Below the pieces are notes generated by a model, which had not been told where the DNA came from, did not search any database, and was given only the letters and a program-made list of their open reading frames with translations. Of a stretch of 64,000 bases of DNA, positions 1 through 11,800 are shown piece by piece. Within the stretch, counting starts at the first letter, position 1. Each line of letters begins with the position of its first letter. The stretch is taken from the NCBI RefSeq assembly GCF_015832195.1, contig NC_052028.1, positions 8,599,501-8,663,500 of the forward strand, given 5' to 3'. A program made the translations under genes and the position numbers. The stretch comes from Motacilla alba alba (lineage: Eukaryota; Chordata; Aves; Passeriformes; Motacillidae).

Positions 1-331
1 AGGAAACTTGCAGGTATTGTGTACCCATGTGCAAGACTCCCAGAGGGTGTAAGACCATCTTAGGGTGGGTTTTTTCCTATGGATTTTTGTGATAGGGAGT
101 GGAATTCTCAAATAAAGATCAAAGATAGAATTCCTCACTCCTTTCCAGACCATGATCAATGTGCTCATACTAAATGAATCATTCTCTAAAAGTTGTGTAG
201 GTTTCTAGATAAAATTCTGCAGGCAGCTGTTTAATATCTGCATATTACATTGGTTTAATCCCTTCTCAGTTCTGTAATTCTCTTAAATAAGGAATGCAGG
301 CTATCAGAGTACAAAAGAGAGAGCACCAAAG

Positions 332-514
332 TCACAGAATCACAGAATGGTTTGGGCTGGAAGGGACCTTAAAGCTCACCTCAATCCAACCCCCTGCCAT
401 GGGCAGGGACACCTTCCTCCAGACCAGGTTGCTCCAAGCCCCATCCAGCCTGGCCTTGAGCACTTCCAGGGAAGGGGCAGCCACAGCTTCCCTGGGCAGC
501 CTGTGCCAGTGCCA
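332..514 (-). mobile_element. CR1 LINE fragment, 3' end
   Basis: It opens with CACAGAATCACAGAATGG, the reverse complement of the CR1 terminal octamers. The antisense CR1 3' region follows: GGAAGGGACCTTAAAGCTC, then CCATGGGCAGGGACACC, then the GTTGCTCCAAGCCCCATCC block. It is 5'-truncated and non-coding, like most bird CR1 copies. Confidence 0.9.
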
Positions 515-2369
515 AACAGCACAGCAAACTTAGTCATTATTAAAAACTTGTGTCCCATCTGATTTGTATGGATACCAAGGATTTATGGCCATAAATGCTT
601 TGTTTTGCTAAATTCATGGTTACTGCCTCTTCCATGGGCAGCGTTCCCAAAGTCTTTGCTGGGTGTTAGGCTTGGACCTGCAGATGCTCACGTAGGGAAA
701 TGATTTCACATATATGGATGGTCTTGTCAAAACCAGCCTAACAATTGGTGCATTAAATTATTTGTATATATTTGTATTTGCAAGTGTTGGATTTATACAT
801 GCAAGATCAAGGACTTAATTAGTAATTTTTTTTTGTTGTTTTGCTACATGAAAGCTTTGCTGGCTGTGTACCCAGAGGTCTCTGCTGCATAAATCTTGTT
901 GAATTTCAATAAAAAGCGCTTGTATGCCTTTCTTGAGCAGACCTAGGTACTTACAAAATTTTCAAATTTATTATAAACTGAAGGATATTTCATCAGGTCA
1001 GCTCACTCCAGGATGCCACATTTCCAATGATGTGTTACCAGCAATCAAGGCCCAAAAATGTCTGGTTTTGACAGAATGAAATACACATTTTTTTTCTCAG
1101 CCTCTTTGAATGGCATTGATTAAACAAAGATTAGGATGATGTGGGGTTTGTATCTTCAGTTATTTTACCTCAGTACTATACCATTGCTTTAACTGACTTT
1201 ACCACAAAGCCTCTCAAACTTCCTTTTCTTTGCTAAATTAGCTTGTGAATTCTCTGCTTCCTCACATGCTCAACACCTCCACCTCCGACAGATGTGGAAA
1301 AAACCTTTTATCATTACACATCCAAAATGTTCCCAGGCAATGACCCTGGTGCACCCCATTGCTGTGACAGGACATGGTTTTCCAGACATTGCAGACTGGC
1401 TCTTGGGAGGGGACCTCATCCACAGACAGAGTGGTGAAAGCTAAATCCCAGTCCCAAAGACATTTTAGGACCTTTGTGGTATCAAAAGGGAGCATTTTTC
1501 TTGCATGTTTTGAATTTGAGAGTCCTAAGGCATGATTCATGTGGTCTGGGAGCTGGCAGGGCTTGCAGTGCAGATGCACCAAGAGCCTGGAGTCTGCTGT
1601 GCTCTGAGTGTGAGCAGTTAGTTCATCACACCAAGTGGAATCTTGCTTTGGAAAGCTAAAGGCACCTTTGCCCCCCAGTTTGACCACATCTGCATTTCAC
1701 ATGAGGCTTTTCTTGCTTGATCACTCATGGATTTCTGTCATTTGGTCAGTATTGAGCTTCAACAATAAAAGCCAATTAGTTCTGCTTAGTCAACCCCCAA
1801 ATCTATAATCTCTAGGTCATGAAGGAAATGGTAAAATCTCATGGAACTGGTAAAATCTCATTGGACTGGTGAAATCCCATGTCCTGCTGTTGGAGCCAGT
1901 CAGGATGCTGCAAAGGCCTGCAAGCAACTCTCGACAGCATCATTCAGAAAGTCTTGCATCTTCATCTTATTCTGCTTGAATTTCTTCATTTACTTGTTGG
2001 AATCATTGGCTGCCCTTGGCTTCCTACTTTTTTATTTTTTTTTCCATGTGTGTAATGCTACCCTTGTCTCTTTGCAGATGACCAGATTAGGTGAAGGAAA
2101 ATGAATTATGCTTATTTCTGTGCATTAGGTGTTTTTTTCATGAGCGCTGCCCTATGCAAAACAAGCAATATAATTCTTTAATGTTTTCTTTAATCCTGAC
2201 TCTAATCCAGTCTCTCTAGTTCCACCCGAGTTCCATGTGAACACAGCTTTGTTTAACGTACATTTTTTTCTTCATTGTTGAAGAAAAGGTTTTGTGCTAA
2301 AGAGGTAGACAGTTCTAGATCAGCGTGTCCTTTTTTTGGTTGCTCACTATACATTTTTTGAATCCAGGC
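515..2369. other. Intron stretch without recognised features
   Basis: AT-rich unique-looking intron sequence. The only structure seen is a short 19-20 bp near-repeat, three copies of a GGTAAAATCTCAT-like unit at about 1826-1882. The 141-codon minus-strand frame at 1262-1687 shows no recognisable domain. Confidence 0.6.
1826..1882. repeat. Short tandem repeat, ~20 bp x 3
   Basis: Three adjacent copies of a unit reading roughly ACTGGTAAAATCTCATGG, with a few substitutions. It is too short for any functional claim. Confidence 0.6.
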
Positions 2370-3075
2370 CAGCCATGGTGATGAGGACCTCAGCCCCAGC
2401 AACAGGCTGCCATTAGGATTACAGAGCACACACTTCCAGGGACAATGGCACTCGAAAAGGCATTGCAAGGGCATCACAGCAGGTGCTGTCATTGCCAGCT
2501 CCACGCTTCTGAGCTGTGCCACCTCTGGCCCAGAGCTAACCTGTGGCTGGGGTTGGGGTTGAGAGAGTCCAAGAGCCTACAGGTCCAGGAACAGTGGGGC
2601 TGGAAAAGGCCTGCCAGGGAGATCATGGCAGGGCACAACATTGCTGCTGCTACATCCTCCTGATCTGGAAAACCCATAATATTGGTTAGGGTAAGGGTTA
2701 GGGTTGGGGTTAGGGTCAGTGTTAGGGTTGGGGTTGAGGGAGTGCAAGAGCCGACAGCTCCAGGAGCACTGGGGCTGGAAAAGGCCTGCCTGGGAGATCA
2801 TGGCAGGGCCACAGCATTGCTGCTGCTGCTGCTGCTGCATCCTTCTGACCTGGACCAGCCCTGGTGATGGGGACCTCAGCCCCAGGACAAGCTGCCATTA
2901 GGCCTAGAGTTAGGTGTGAGAGAGGGAAATAGCCTCGAGCTCCTTGGACGCTTGGCCTGGAAAACTCATGCCAGGAGGATCATAGCAGAGCCACAGCATT
3001 GCTGCCTCCACACCTTTCAGATTAGGGCCATGCATGGGGCTGGGCATCTCAGCCACAGCCCTCAGCTTGCTGAAA
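2370..3075. repeat. Degenerate tandem repeat, ~180-bp unit, with telomere-like segment
   Basis: Three diverged copies share a segment that runs from GAGRGAGTSCAAGAGCC through GGGGCTGGAAAAGGCCTGCC and GAGATCATGGCAGGG to a GCATTGCTGCTGC block. The shared segments begin near 2560, 2735 and 2919, giving a period of about 175-185 bp. A partner block, GGGGACCTCAGCCCCAG followed by GCTGCCATTAGG, occurs near 2390 and 2870. The unit includes a TGC trinucleotide run (seven copies at 2818-2838) and TTAGGG-like hexamers. This is a local satellite-like array, not coding. Confidence 0.75.
2686..2733 (+). repeat. TTAGGG-like interstitial telomeric repeats with G-quadruplex motif
   Basis: TTAGGG occurs at 2686, 2698, 2710 and 2722, interrupted by TAAGGG, TTGGGG and TCAGTG. 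Four G-runs at 2695-2715, separated by 2-3 nt loops, form a canonical G-quadruplex motif on the plus strand. The array is short and degenerate, so it is an interstitial telomere-like patch and not a chromosome end. Confidence 0.75.
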
Positions 3076-3085
3076 GTTTGGTGTG

Positions 3086-3310
3086 AAAAAAAAAATTCTG
3101 AAATGAAGTGAAAACAGTTAAATGGGATAAAATAAAATGAAGTGCAGTGAAATGAGCCAAAACTTAATGAAATTATTTTCATTGAAATCTTGAGATTTCA
3201 TTTCCTTTCATTAAATGAAAAAATTTTATTTCATGGAAAGTAATGAAATGAGAAATTGAGGAATTAAGTGAAATGAAAAATCAGGAAAGGAAATACAGTG
3301 AAATGCATTT
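3086..3310. repeat. AT-rich GAAATGA / TTTCATT degenerate repeat with small palindromes
   Basis: Many copies of AAATGAA and its complement TTCATTT alternate over about 220 bp, so the strand polarity flips within the tract. Local palindromes include TTTCATTAAATGAAA and GAAATCTTGAGATTTC. It probably arose by microsatellite expansion with inversion; no gene is present. Confidence 0.7.
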
Positions 3311-3319
3311 TCTGTCAGT

Positions 3320-6300
3320 TCAATTCTCTACCCTTCCCTTGGTGTTAGGGGCAGTGGTGGGGCTGAGATTCTCTGAGATTCTCTGGCCAATTCTGGCCAT
3401 CAGAATTTGACTCTGAAGGCCACCACACAATTCCTTGAAGAAGACAACTTCCATGCTCTGCTGGTCCTGTGTGATTTCAGGACAAGAAAAGTAAGGCAAA
3501 ATATTTTATTGCAGATACCAAGAGTTTTAAAGTCATGAAACAAGCTTGCATGCAAAAGGAAGAGTTGCTAAATTCAACCCATATAATTGACATATAATTT
3601 GAAGTAATAGCTTTGCAGGAGTGTCTGCATAGAATCTGACCTATATATTCCTTAGAATTGGTGACCATGTGGAGGAAGGAGAGAGCTTGACCCAGCTTGA
3701 CATTCAGATCCCAGAGAAAGGTTGCATGACTAATACTGAAAAAACAGCCATATAATTTCAGTCTTGGAATTGCATCATGAACTCACAGGCTGACAACCGT
3801 GGAACCCAATATGGGCATTTTCCAGTGTCACTTCCTGGTGCTCATCCACCTGAATTAAGACAAAAGAGTTAATTACTTTCTTTTGGAAAACAACTCTCCT
3901 CTTAAGCACTTTGCCATGTGAGGAGCACCCCTTCTGCAGGTGAGGAGGATTTCAGATGTACTCACACTTGCCAGGTGGTGGTGATCCAGCCTTTTCAAAA
4001 TGCCTCTACATAAAATTATCCCAATCCCACAAACCACTCGGTATTATTTCATTGATGTTCTGCTGGCAAAGAGGCCTCTAAGGCTTTAGAGACTTGAATG
4101 GAGGCAGGTGCCTTTTTTTATCCTCCAGCCTTCCCAGAAAATCTAGTGATGCTGCGGGATTTCCCCAGTCCTCAAAGGAATTCTCTCCTTGGGGGAAGGT
4201 AGAGGTTAGAGTGGCAGTGTGGGTATTTGTTTGAATCTTCCTGAGGCAGAGGACTGTATCTCCTTCTCATCCTTCTCCTGCATCCCTGTGCCACCCGGGT
4301 GCTGAGTCCTCATTCCCTGGGAGCATCTCTGGGCCACCCTGTCCTCTCCATTTTCCCATTCTTTGCTCACTGGCAGCAGACGGATCACACTGGAGGGAGG
4401 AGGTGCAGCAGTACAGTGAGTGCCTGTGAAACAGGGAGTTAATCCAGTGACCCCAGTGTCTTGGGTCCCACACTGGGGCTCCATTATTCCCACAGCACTG
4501 CCTGTTGCCCTGCCTTGTAACTCAGCAAATTCTTGATCAGCTTTAAGGAAAGGGCTGTTCTATATCAACTGTGCCAGTCTCTGTTTCACATGTGTGGAAA
4601 TGTCCTGACTTCCATTTGCAGCACAAGTGGCTGTTGGGTTCATCACTTCAGCTGTAGCATGTAGGGTGCTATTTAGGGTGACTCACTGGGGTGCACTGCT
4701 CTGCCCCTTGGGGCATTTGGTCAAGACATAACACATTCTGGGAACGCTGGATCAGGACAGAACAGAAAAGCAGCAACATGTTGCTACTCTGATACTTTTT
4801 TTTTTTTAAATTCAGCTTCTTAAATGATAAGCAGAGCATGCCAAGAGCTGCTGGGTGTTATCTCTGCTTTCCTGCTCCCTTAGCAGGCTCACAGAGATTT
4901 GGATGTTTCCTTGCAACAAGGATGGGTGGAATGGGCTGAAAAGGAGGGAGGCAGCTCTGCTGCCTGCTGGAGGGAGCACAGGTGAAGTGGTGTCCTCAAG
5001 TGCTGAGGCCACCAGCAGCAATGGAGATCCAAAGAGCTGCTGGGTCACCCAAAAACATGCCCAGAGAGAGGGAGGGGAAAAGCTTGAGCTGCTGTAATCA
5101 CAGGTAGGAGTGGAAATGTCTGGAACTGATCCATCAGTGAGCAGTGGGCCACTCCTTGGAAAGGCTGGGAATGATTGCTGTCCCCTTACAGCAAACGTGT
5201 GCTGATCTGGTCTTGGACAGTACTTTCTTTTTCAGTCTGGCTAATATACTCAGAACACGTTTAGAAAGAAATGTGTATAAAATCTCTCTTCATGTTTCAT
5301 TTCCAAGCCACCACACATGGATTTACTTGTGAATAATGGATGAGTCAGCAGGGTATAATGCTCATTACTCAGTGAGTACGCAGGGAGGTACTTGGAGCAG
5401 TGGTAAGGGCTGGGTGAATCCCAAATTCATCCTGTCCCTGGATGCTGGGCATTGTTGCCTGGAGCTGCCACACTGCTGATGCTGCAGAAGCTGGGACGAG
5501 GAATTCAGCTCGTTTTCTCCTAATTTTTTAGTTCATTTCTGTTGAGGTAAACTAAGCCTGTGACATGTCATGGAGTGCAATCCAATGATGAAGTCTAATT
5601 TCTGCATCTTCTGCCTTCCCCTGCTGTTTGTGGAAGGGAGGTAACAAGTGACGTTGGACAGCCACAAACTTTTAAATGAGGATTACATTGCCTACAAAGA
5701 ATGCAGGCAGGCAAGATTCGGTGGTGCAACTTTCTGAAGAAAAGCCTGTCAGCCAGTGCTAATGAGTATCTGGTCATTCACAACTGGATTAATCTTCTTT
5801 TCCCCCAGTGAAGTGCTTCTGTTTAAAACACCTGCTAAAAAGGGAACCATATAATGAAGAGTCTGAGTGGTAAAAAGTGTTCTTAGAGCCCTGGGTTTGC
5901 TTCCCATTCTTCAGGTAATGTATAGAGCAGAGAAAAAGCTCCCATAACATGGGAAACCAGGAAAAAGAATAGGGAATTAGGATCTGGAGGGCCTGAAATA
6001 CCCAGCCGGCAGAATCTCATGCTGCTGGTTGCATGGAAAAGAAGAGTGATAATTGAAGCTGAGAGACTGAATTTAGGAACAGAGCAGAATAAATTAATAT
6101 GGGGCCCTGGAGGGTGATTATCCCTGCCTGAGAACACTTGGGCTTGTCCTGTATCACAGGGAGGCACAGGGGGAGGGTGGTGAAGGATGAGCTTCTCCTT
6201 CTGCTCAGAATACAGTTTAGACCAACCCTAGCCAGACCAGAAAGACAACATGGCATGGAAATCAAAACACAGGCTCCTATTTCTCTAATGGTGTACACAG

Positions 6301-6864
6301 GATACAGTGGGGCCAGCATGAGGTTTTTTGTTTGTGGTCAAGAACTTTCTTTTTTCTAACGTTAGACACTTTGGGGGTGAGGCTTTCAAATGAAACAGGA
6401 TTCAGCTCATGCAGAAGTTGCATGTTTGCAAATACAGCACGGTGAGTTTAAACCCTGTGTGGTTTACCATGGAAAATACAGACATGGTGTTTTTCACCTG
6501 AACTTGGCTACACACAGACTGAAGCCAGAGGAGACTGTGTAGCTAAAGCAGTGAAGAAAGATGTGAAACTAAAATGAATTTCCTCGTTGTGCACACAAAT
6601 ACAAATAAACACACACACCTGCCCAGGCTGCTGTGGGGTGATGTCCTTGTGCCATTTTGGCTGCAGAGCAGTCAGGTTGTAGTGAGCAGCTGTGTCAGCA
6701 GAGACTGAGCAGAGCTCCAGCCCCCCAAGCCATGGAAGGAAGATTATGTGCTGGGAAGGACGCTGTGCTGGGAGGGAGTCAGCCCTCATGGACGTGACCT
6801 CAGCAATATTCCATTCATACCTGGACACATGTTCAGCATCTGTTTAGCCCTGAGGATGCAAGCA
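3320..6864. other. Intron stretch without recognised features
   Basis: About 3.5 kb of unique-looking intron with a T-run near 4797. No CR1, exon or conserved motif was recognised. Short open frames on both strands have no family signature. Confidence 0.55.
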
Positions 6865-7038
6865 CTGGCACAGGCTGTCCAGAGAAGCTGTGGCTGCCCC
6901 ATCCCTAGAGGTGTTCAAGGCCAGGTTGGATGGGGCTTGGAGCAACCTGGGATAGGGGAAGGTGTCCCTGCCCATGGCAGGGGTTGGGACTGGTTGAGCT
7001 TTAAGGTCTCTTCCAACCCAAATCTTTCTAGGATTCTA
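6865..7038 (+). mobile_element. CR1 LINE fragment, 3' end
   Basis: Sense-orientation CR1 3' region: GTGGCTGCCCCATCCCTAGA, AGGTGTTCAAGGCCAGG, TGTCCCTGCCCATGGCAGG, then TCTCTTCCAACCCAAATC and a terminal ATTCTA. Confidence 0.9.
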
Positions 7039-9600
7039 CAAATCCTTGTAAGCACGTTCAAGTCTTTCTTTTATTTGTAAGTGCATTAAAATCTTCCTTG
7101 CTTTTGCTCGTACAAGACCCATGTGCTTCAGCATCTCATATGGATGGCACATCTTCCCAGCTTGGAATTGACAGGGCATTCCCTTCACTGGAGCTGAGCG
7201 AGACGGGAAGGATTGCTTGTGCACAGAACTCATTTAGGCTGGCCCTGCTCTGCTTCCAAGCAGGCTGAGGATTAAGATGCAAGTAGCAACACCCAAAAAT
7301 ACAAAGAGGCTCAAGAGTCCTTTCATGCCTTGTTTCTTGGCAGCACAGTTACAGCTGCTGCCTGTTTTCCAGTGACTCGTGCCTGTGGAAGGAAAGCCAG
7401 GATGGGAATCTTCATGGTTTTATTTGTTTGCTGCCCGATAAGTCAGGGGGAAAGTGTGGGGGAAATTTCACATTTATAATGCATCTGAAATGGATCATTT
7501 CCACCTTTGGACTGGGGAAAAAAAAGAGACCTCCCACTACAGATCTATGCAAAGGACACTTGTATGTGTTTATCATCATGCACTAATGGGGTGGCTGAGG
7601 GAACTCCCTTCCACATCCATAATTCCTTTTACTTTTGATTTCTCCTGCAGTGTTGAAGGTTTACAGTCTGTAACACAAAACATGTGGGTTTCACAGGTCA
7701 GTCAGCCCGCCCTGGAGGAAACAGATTTTGGGTGTAATTTCTCATTCTCATTTACTCCTTGTATTCTTCATGTTCTTCCTTAGCACTAAGACCCAGAATG
7801 AACTGGCTGCAGAACACCAGCTGGGAAGGGAAAGCCAAGATGTGATCATCTTTCACATGGTGACAATTTTGTGAGGATTTGGCTTAAATGTACAGTTCAG
7901 CAAAAAAGTGAACTCTGCTTTTTGAGTTGGAGTAGGGTATGTGTTAGGGTGAAGGTGTGGGCTGGTGGAGACCAAAAGCTGGAAGTGAGCCTGGGATCAG
8001 GGACAGAGCAGTGACCTGCCTGGGGGTTAGGGCTGTTGGGAGACACTGGATAGGAAGGGAAAATTTTAGGACTAAGATTTGGCTGAGAAAACCCTTGAGA
8101 CAGTGTAGCTGCTTAGGTACTCATGATCTGGACAAGATACATTGTTCAATTGGCACTTCCCAGCTGAGCTTTGCCTACGGCCTTGAGCCTTGGCCCTCAG
8201 TGCCTTGCGGGCTGTGGTTGAAGCATGGTCCAGGGGCACTCAGCAGTTCTCATGTTGTTTTAGTGATGCCTGTAGTACAGCCTCAGTGGTTTCTCCTGGT
8301 TCAGGCCCTAACCCTACCTTCAATGTCAACCCAGCCCTAGAAACCTCTCCCAGTTCCCAGACTAAATGAAATGGCTGCAGATGTGGCAGCAGAGTCCACC
8401 ATATAGTCTGCTGGATTCAAACTCTAACCCTGACCTCAACCTCAGCCTATTCACTGCTCCAGTGACTCCTGGTGACCCCAGATTTCAAAGGAGTCACAGA
8501 TTCACTCACCATGAGCTTTCGGTGCTGTCTCCCCCAAATCCCTTTATTATCCTAGCCCATCAGTGTCTTTTGGACCTTCCAAAGTCACACAGCCTGCATC
8601 AGTTCCAGAAGAAAATTATCTCCAAGAGCTCCACGTCCTCTCCCTACACTTTGGTCATCTGCCTCCACTGAATCTTCCCGTGACCCAAATTTATCTGTTC
8701 TTCTTGACCTATGATTCTAACACCTATTTCAGCCTCAGTTCCATTGTTTTCCCCTTGCCTAATACTAATCCTAACCAAAACTCTCACCCAAGTCATGAAG
8801 ATGGAAGCTATATACAACCTGCCTTAGATCCAGGTGGACCTGCTGGAATGCTTTCTTTGGGCAGAAACTACACTGAGATCCAGAGTCCCATCAGCTGGGA
8901 CTGGGGTTGGGCCCAAGGTTAATATTGTTCCCCAAATTTACTTTAGGATTTAGTTTAGGCTCATTTTTCACTGGAGCCATGAGCTAGGAAAAAATGGGAA
9001 AGTGATGACACTTTCAGTGTCATATCTCCAGTCACTAGTGCTGGTTTCTCAAGTGAGTAGGTCAGGGGTGTCCTGTCCCAGATTTCCATGCCCACTCTCA
9101 TATGGATAAAACAAACACAGCTACCCTAGGCGCATGGTCTGACATGGTCTGACAAAAATCTTCCTTGGAAAAAACAGACTTCAAGGAAGAGTATCTGATG
9201 TCATCACTGAGAGGTGACTGGGCTGGAACAGTTTCCTCAATTAACCTGTAAATAAAATGTTAAATAAAATGTTTGACATTTTATTTAACAGCAGCTCCTT
9301 GCACAGTGGTGCAAGGATCTGTTTCTAAGGAAATTCTTCTGAGTTCCAGAAGAGATCAAGATACTTTGACTGAGAAGGGACTGTATCCAATAATAACTCT
9401 CAAGTTCACAAATAAGTCTTTGATCTCTTCTGTTTCATGACTCCGCATTGCTTTTGAAAGACAGCTGAAACTGCAACCCCCACAGTAAAATTCAGCTTTT
9501 TTTTTTTGTTTTATCCTGTTTACAACAAACACAGGCAGGTGGCAGGTCCTGGTGGTGTGATGAGTGTGAGGGAATGACCTTCCCTTCATTGCAGCTCGGT
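7039..9600. other. Intron stretch with scattered telomere-like hexamers and one hairpin
   Basis: No exon or CR1 was recognised. Isolated TTAGGG words (about 7943 and 8026) and CCCTAACCCTA (8306-8316) occur without a tandem array. The perfect hairpin at 9258-9290 is listed separately. Confidence 0.5.
9258..9290. repeat. Perfect inverted repeat, 15-bp arms, 3-nt loop
   Basis: The left arm at 9258-9272 (TGTTAAATAAAATGT) is the exact reverse complement of the right arm at 9276-9290, with TTG between them. It is AT-rich. An imperfect extra copy of AATAAAATGT precedes it. The function is unknown; it may be a relic of a small palindromic element or a replication-slippage product. Confidence 0.85.
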
Positions 9601-9607
9601 GACAAAT

Positions 9608-9685
9608 GAGAGAGAGAGAGAGGAATAGAATAGAATAGAATAGAATAGAATAGAATAGAATAGAATAGAATAGAATAGAATAGAA
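9608..9685. repeat. Microsatellite: (AG)n then (TAGAA)n
   Basis: A short AG dinucleotide run at 9608-9622 is followed by twelve perfect TAGAA pentamers at 9626-9685. The pentamer resembles the CR1 terminal repeat, so it may have grown from a CR1 tail, although no CR1 body is attached. Confidence 0.95.
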
Positions 9686-10539
9686 ATTTTATTTGGGAGG
9701 AGTATGACAGCTACTCCTGTTTTGCATGTAACAAGAGGCCTTAGGATTTATGTGATCAACAGTTCAAAAGCTTTCAGAAGAAGAGAAGTTCCAGGCTGTT
9801 TGCATGCTTGCTCACAACTGAATGCAAAGCAACTTGAGGCCAAAGCCCATCCCAAACGCATCCCCCTGTGTTGCAGACCACCCCTGTCAGAGCTGTGTGA
9901 GGATGAGCGGCTCCATTCCAGCCCCGTGCTGAGTGACAGTCACCCGGTGGCACGGGGACAGCTGGCCATCTGTGCACCTCTCCGGGGAGGAGCACACAGC
10001 TGTGAGCACATCTTTTCTCATTTGATGCATCACATGTGAAAGGAGGAGGCTGGAATTCCAAGCTGGCCCCACTGTGCCTGTGGCCACAGGGGAGCAAAGC
10101 CACATACCCAAAAGTTAGTTCAGTGAAGCAGTCACAGGTTTTTCCGTTGATTTCCATTCAGACTTCCCAAGGTACTTTTTCTTTTCTCTATGTCTTACAA
10201 AGCACTGCATACACCTACTTTCAGCTATAAATAAGAAATAATCGTGTGCATTTAACACTTATTAAAATTCTTTTTAAATTTATATGCAAACGAGGAGCAG
10301 CCACAGGCTCCTGGCAGGTTGCCGATAAAGCCCTTTGTTCTGCAAAGATTCTACACCACTGATGAGGCAGATAAATTTGTCTTCAGTGCCATAGTCTTGT
10401 CTTTGCTCTGAATCTTTTTTATAACTACTGGAAGGTGTAGGTTGAGAAATGCTGGTTTGATTAGCTGGGCTTGTGGTTGGTCCCTTTTCATGCCAAAATC
10501 ATTTAAGTGTTCCAGACATGGCATACACCCATGGAATCT

Positions 10540-10720
10540 ACAAATATATCTCTCCCCAGTGCGTCATAATTCCTGGGGTAGTAAGTGATGAATCATCAGG
10601 ATCTAATGTGAAGATAAGCTAATTAGCATTAATCAGAGCTCCTGCCCGAGGTGGGAAAATGCTAGGTGAGCAGTCTGTTAGCTGCCATCTGACTTATTTA
10701 ATAATTTTATTTTCATTTCT
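10540..10720. promoter_or_regulatory. Candidate conserved non-coding element (intron)
   Basis: An AT-rich block dense in homeobox and zinc-finger style motifs. It contains a near-palindrome GATGAATCATC, AGATAAG (GATA consensus) at 10612-10618, GCTAATTAGC next to ATTAATCA, and GTGGGAA (RBPJ/CSL core) at 10651-10657. GATA3 and Notch-RBPJ inputs are known for mammalian Tcf7. Calling this block an enhancer is inference from motif content only; no conservation was measured. Confidence 0.3.
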
Positions 10721-11662
10721 TTCAATTTTACAAATCAGACTCTTCAAAGCTTCTAAGCTCACAGACTGGTATTCTTTGGTGACATGAAAAATTTAGCAGC
10801 CTTTTCATGTCCCTTAGTCTCCATCCTGCCCTGATCTCATCCATCATCTTACTTCTTGCATTGCCTGGAAGTCCTCAGACTGTGGCTGGGTTGTGCTGTG
10901 GCATGGGATGGCTGCTGGGCTTAGAGGTTTCTCCCTGCAAGGAATCTGCCTGTGGCCCCCCTCCTGCTAAAATCATTAAGTGACTATCTCCAGAATACCT
11001 TGTTTCAATATGACAGAACAGAGATCCCATCAGGTGTTGTAAGTGGTGATGAGAAGTATTTCCCTTGTGTAGAGTAGTTGTGGTATCAGGCTGTGCTCCT
11101 TTCTTTCTACTCGGGGCAATAACTTTTTCTTTGAACTCTTTAAAATTCTTTTTCAGCATTTTTCTTCTAATAATGTACCTTCTAAGAAAAAATCCCAAGC
11201 AGCAGGGATGACTGTAAATACTTCCCAATGTGTCCTTACCCCAGTTGGGGCAGGGCTGTTGTAATCAGATTTCAAGTCTGTGGTACAGGAACACGAGGAA
11301 TTCAGTCTCAGCAAAAAAATGCCATCAAACACCACCCTCCATGAGTGCTGGCCCATTTGTTTATTGATTGTTTTTGGCAAATTCTTTTACCTATTGGCAT
11401 CTGCAGCATGCTTCTGGATTTTGAAATGCATTGGCTTTGGTGGTGTGTTTCCTCACACCTCAGGTTTGGTAGTGGGAATCTCAGTACAAAGGGAACTGGG
11501 ATTCTGAATTATCCATTAGCATAAAGATAAATAGCTTTCAGTGAGACCCATGAGGAATTATTTTAAAGGTGCTTATTATTTTAAAGGGCACACAATGAGC
11601 AGCATGGCACCTTAGGGAACCTGGGACTGTCCTGCAGCCCTAGGAGCCCACAGTCCCTCATG

Positions 11663-11800
11663 GTCACAGAATACAAAATGGTTTGGGTAGGAAGGGACCC
11701 TAAAAATTATCTCATTCCAACTCCCCTGCCATGGGCAAAAACACCTTCCACTAGACCAGCTTGCTCCAAGCCCCGTCCCACCTGGCATTGGCATGATGTG
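11663..11800 (-). mobile_element. CR1 LINE fragment, 3' end
   Basis: Antisense CR1 3' end: TCACAGAATACAAAATGG, GGTAGGAAGGGACCC, CTGCCATGGGCAAAAACACC, and CTTGCTCCAAGCCCC. The distal part fades into unique sequence after about 11800. Confidence 0.85.

Noticed and set aside
7940..8420. TTAGGG and CCCTAA words suggesting a second telomeric array
   Set aside because: Only isolated words on opposite strands with no tandem register; chance level.
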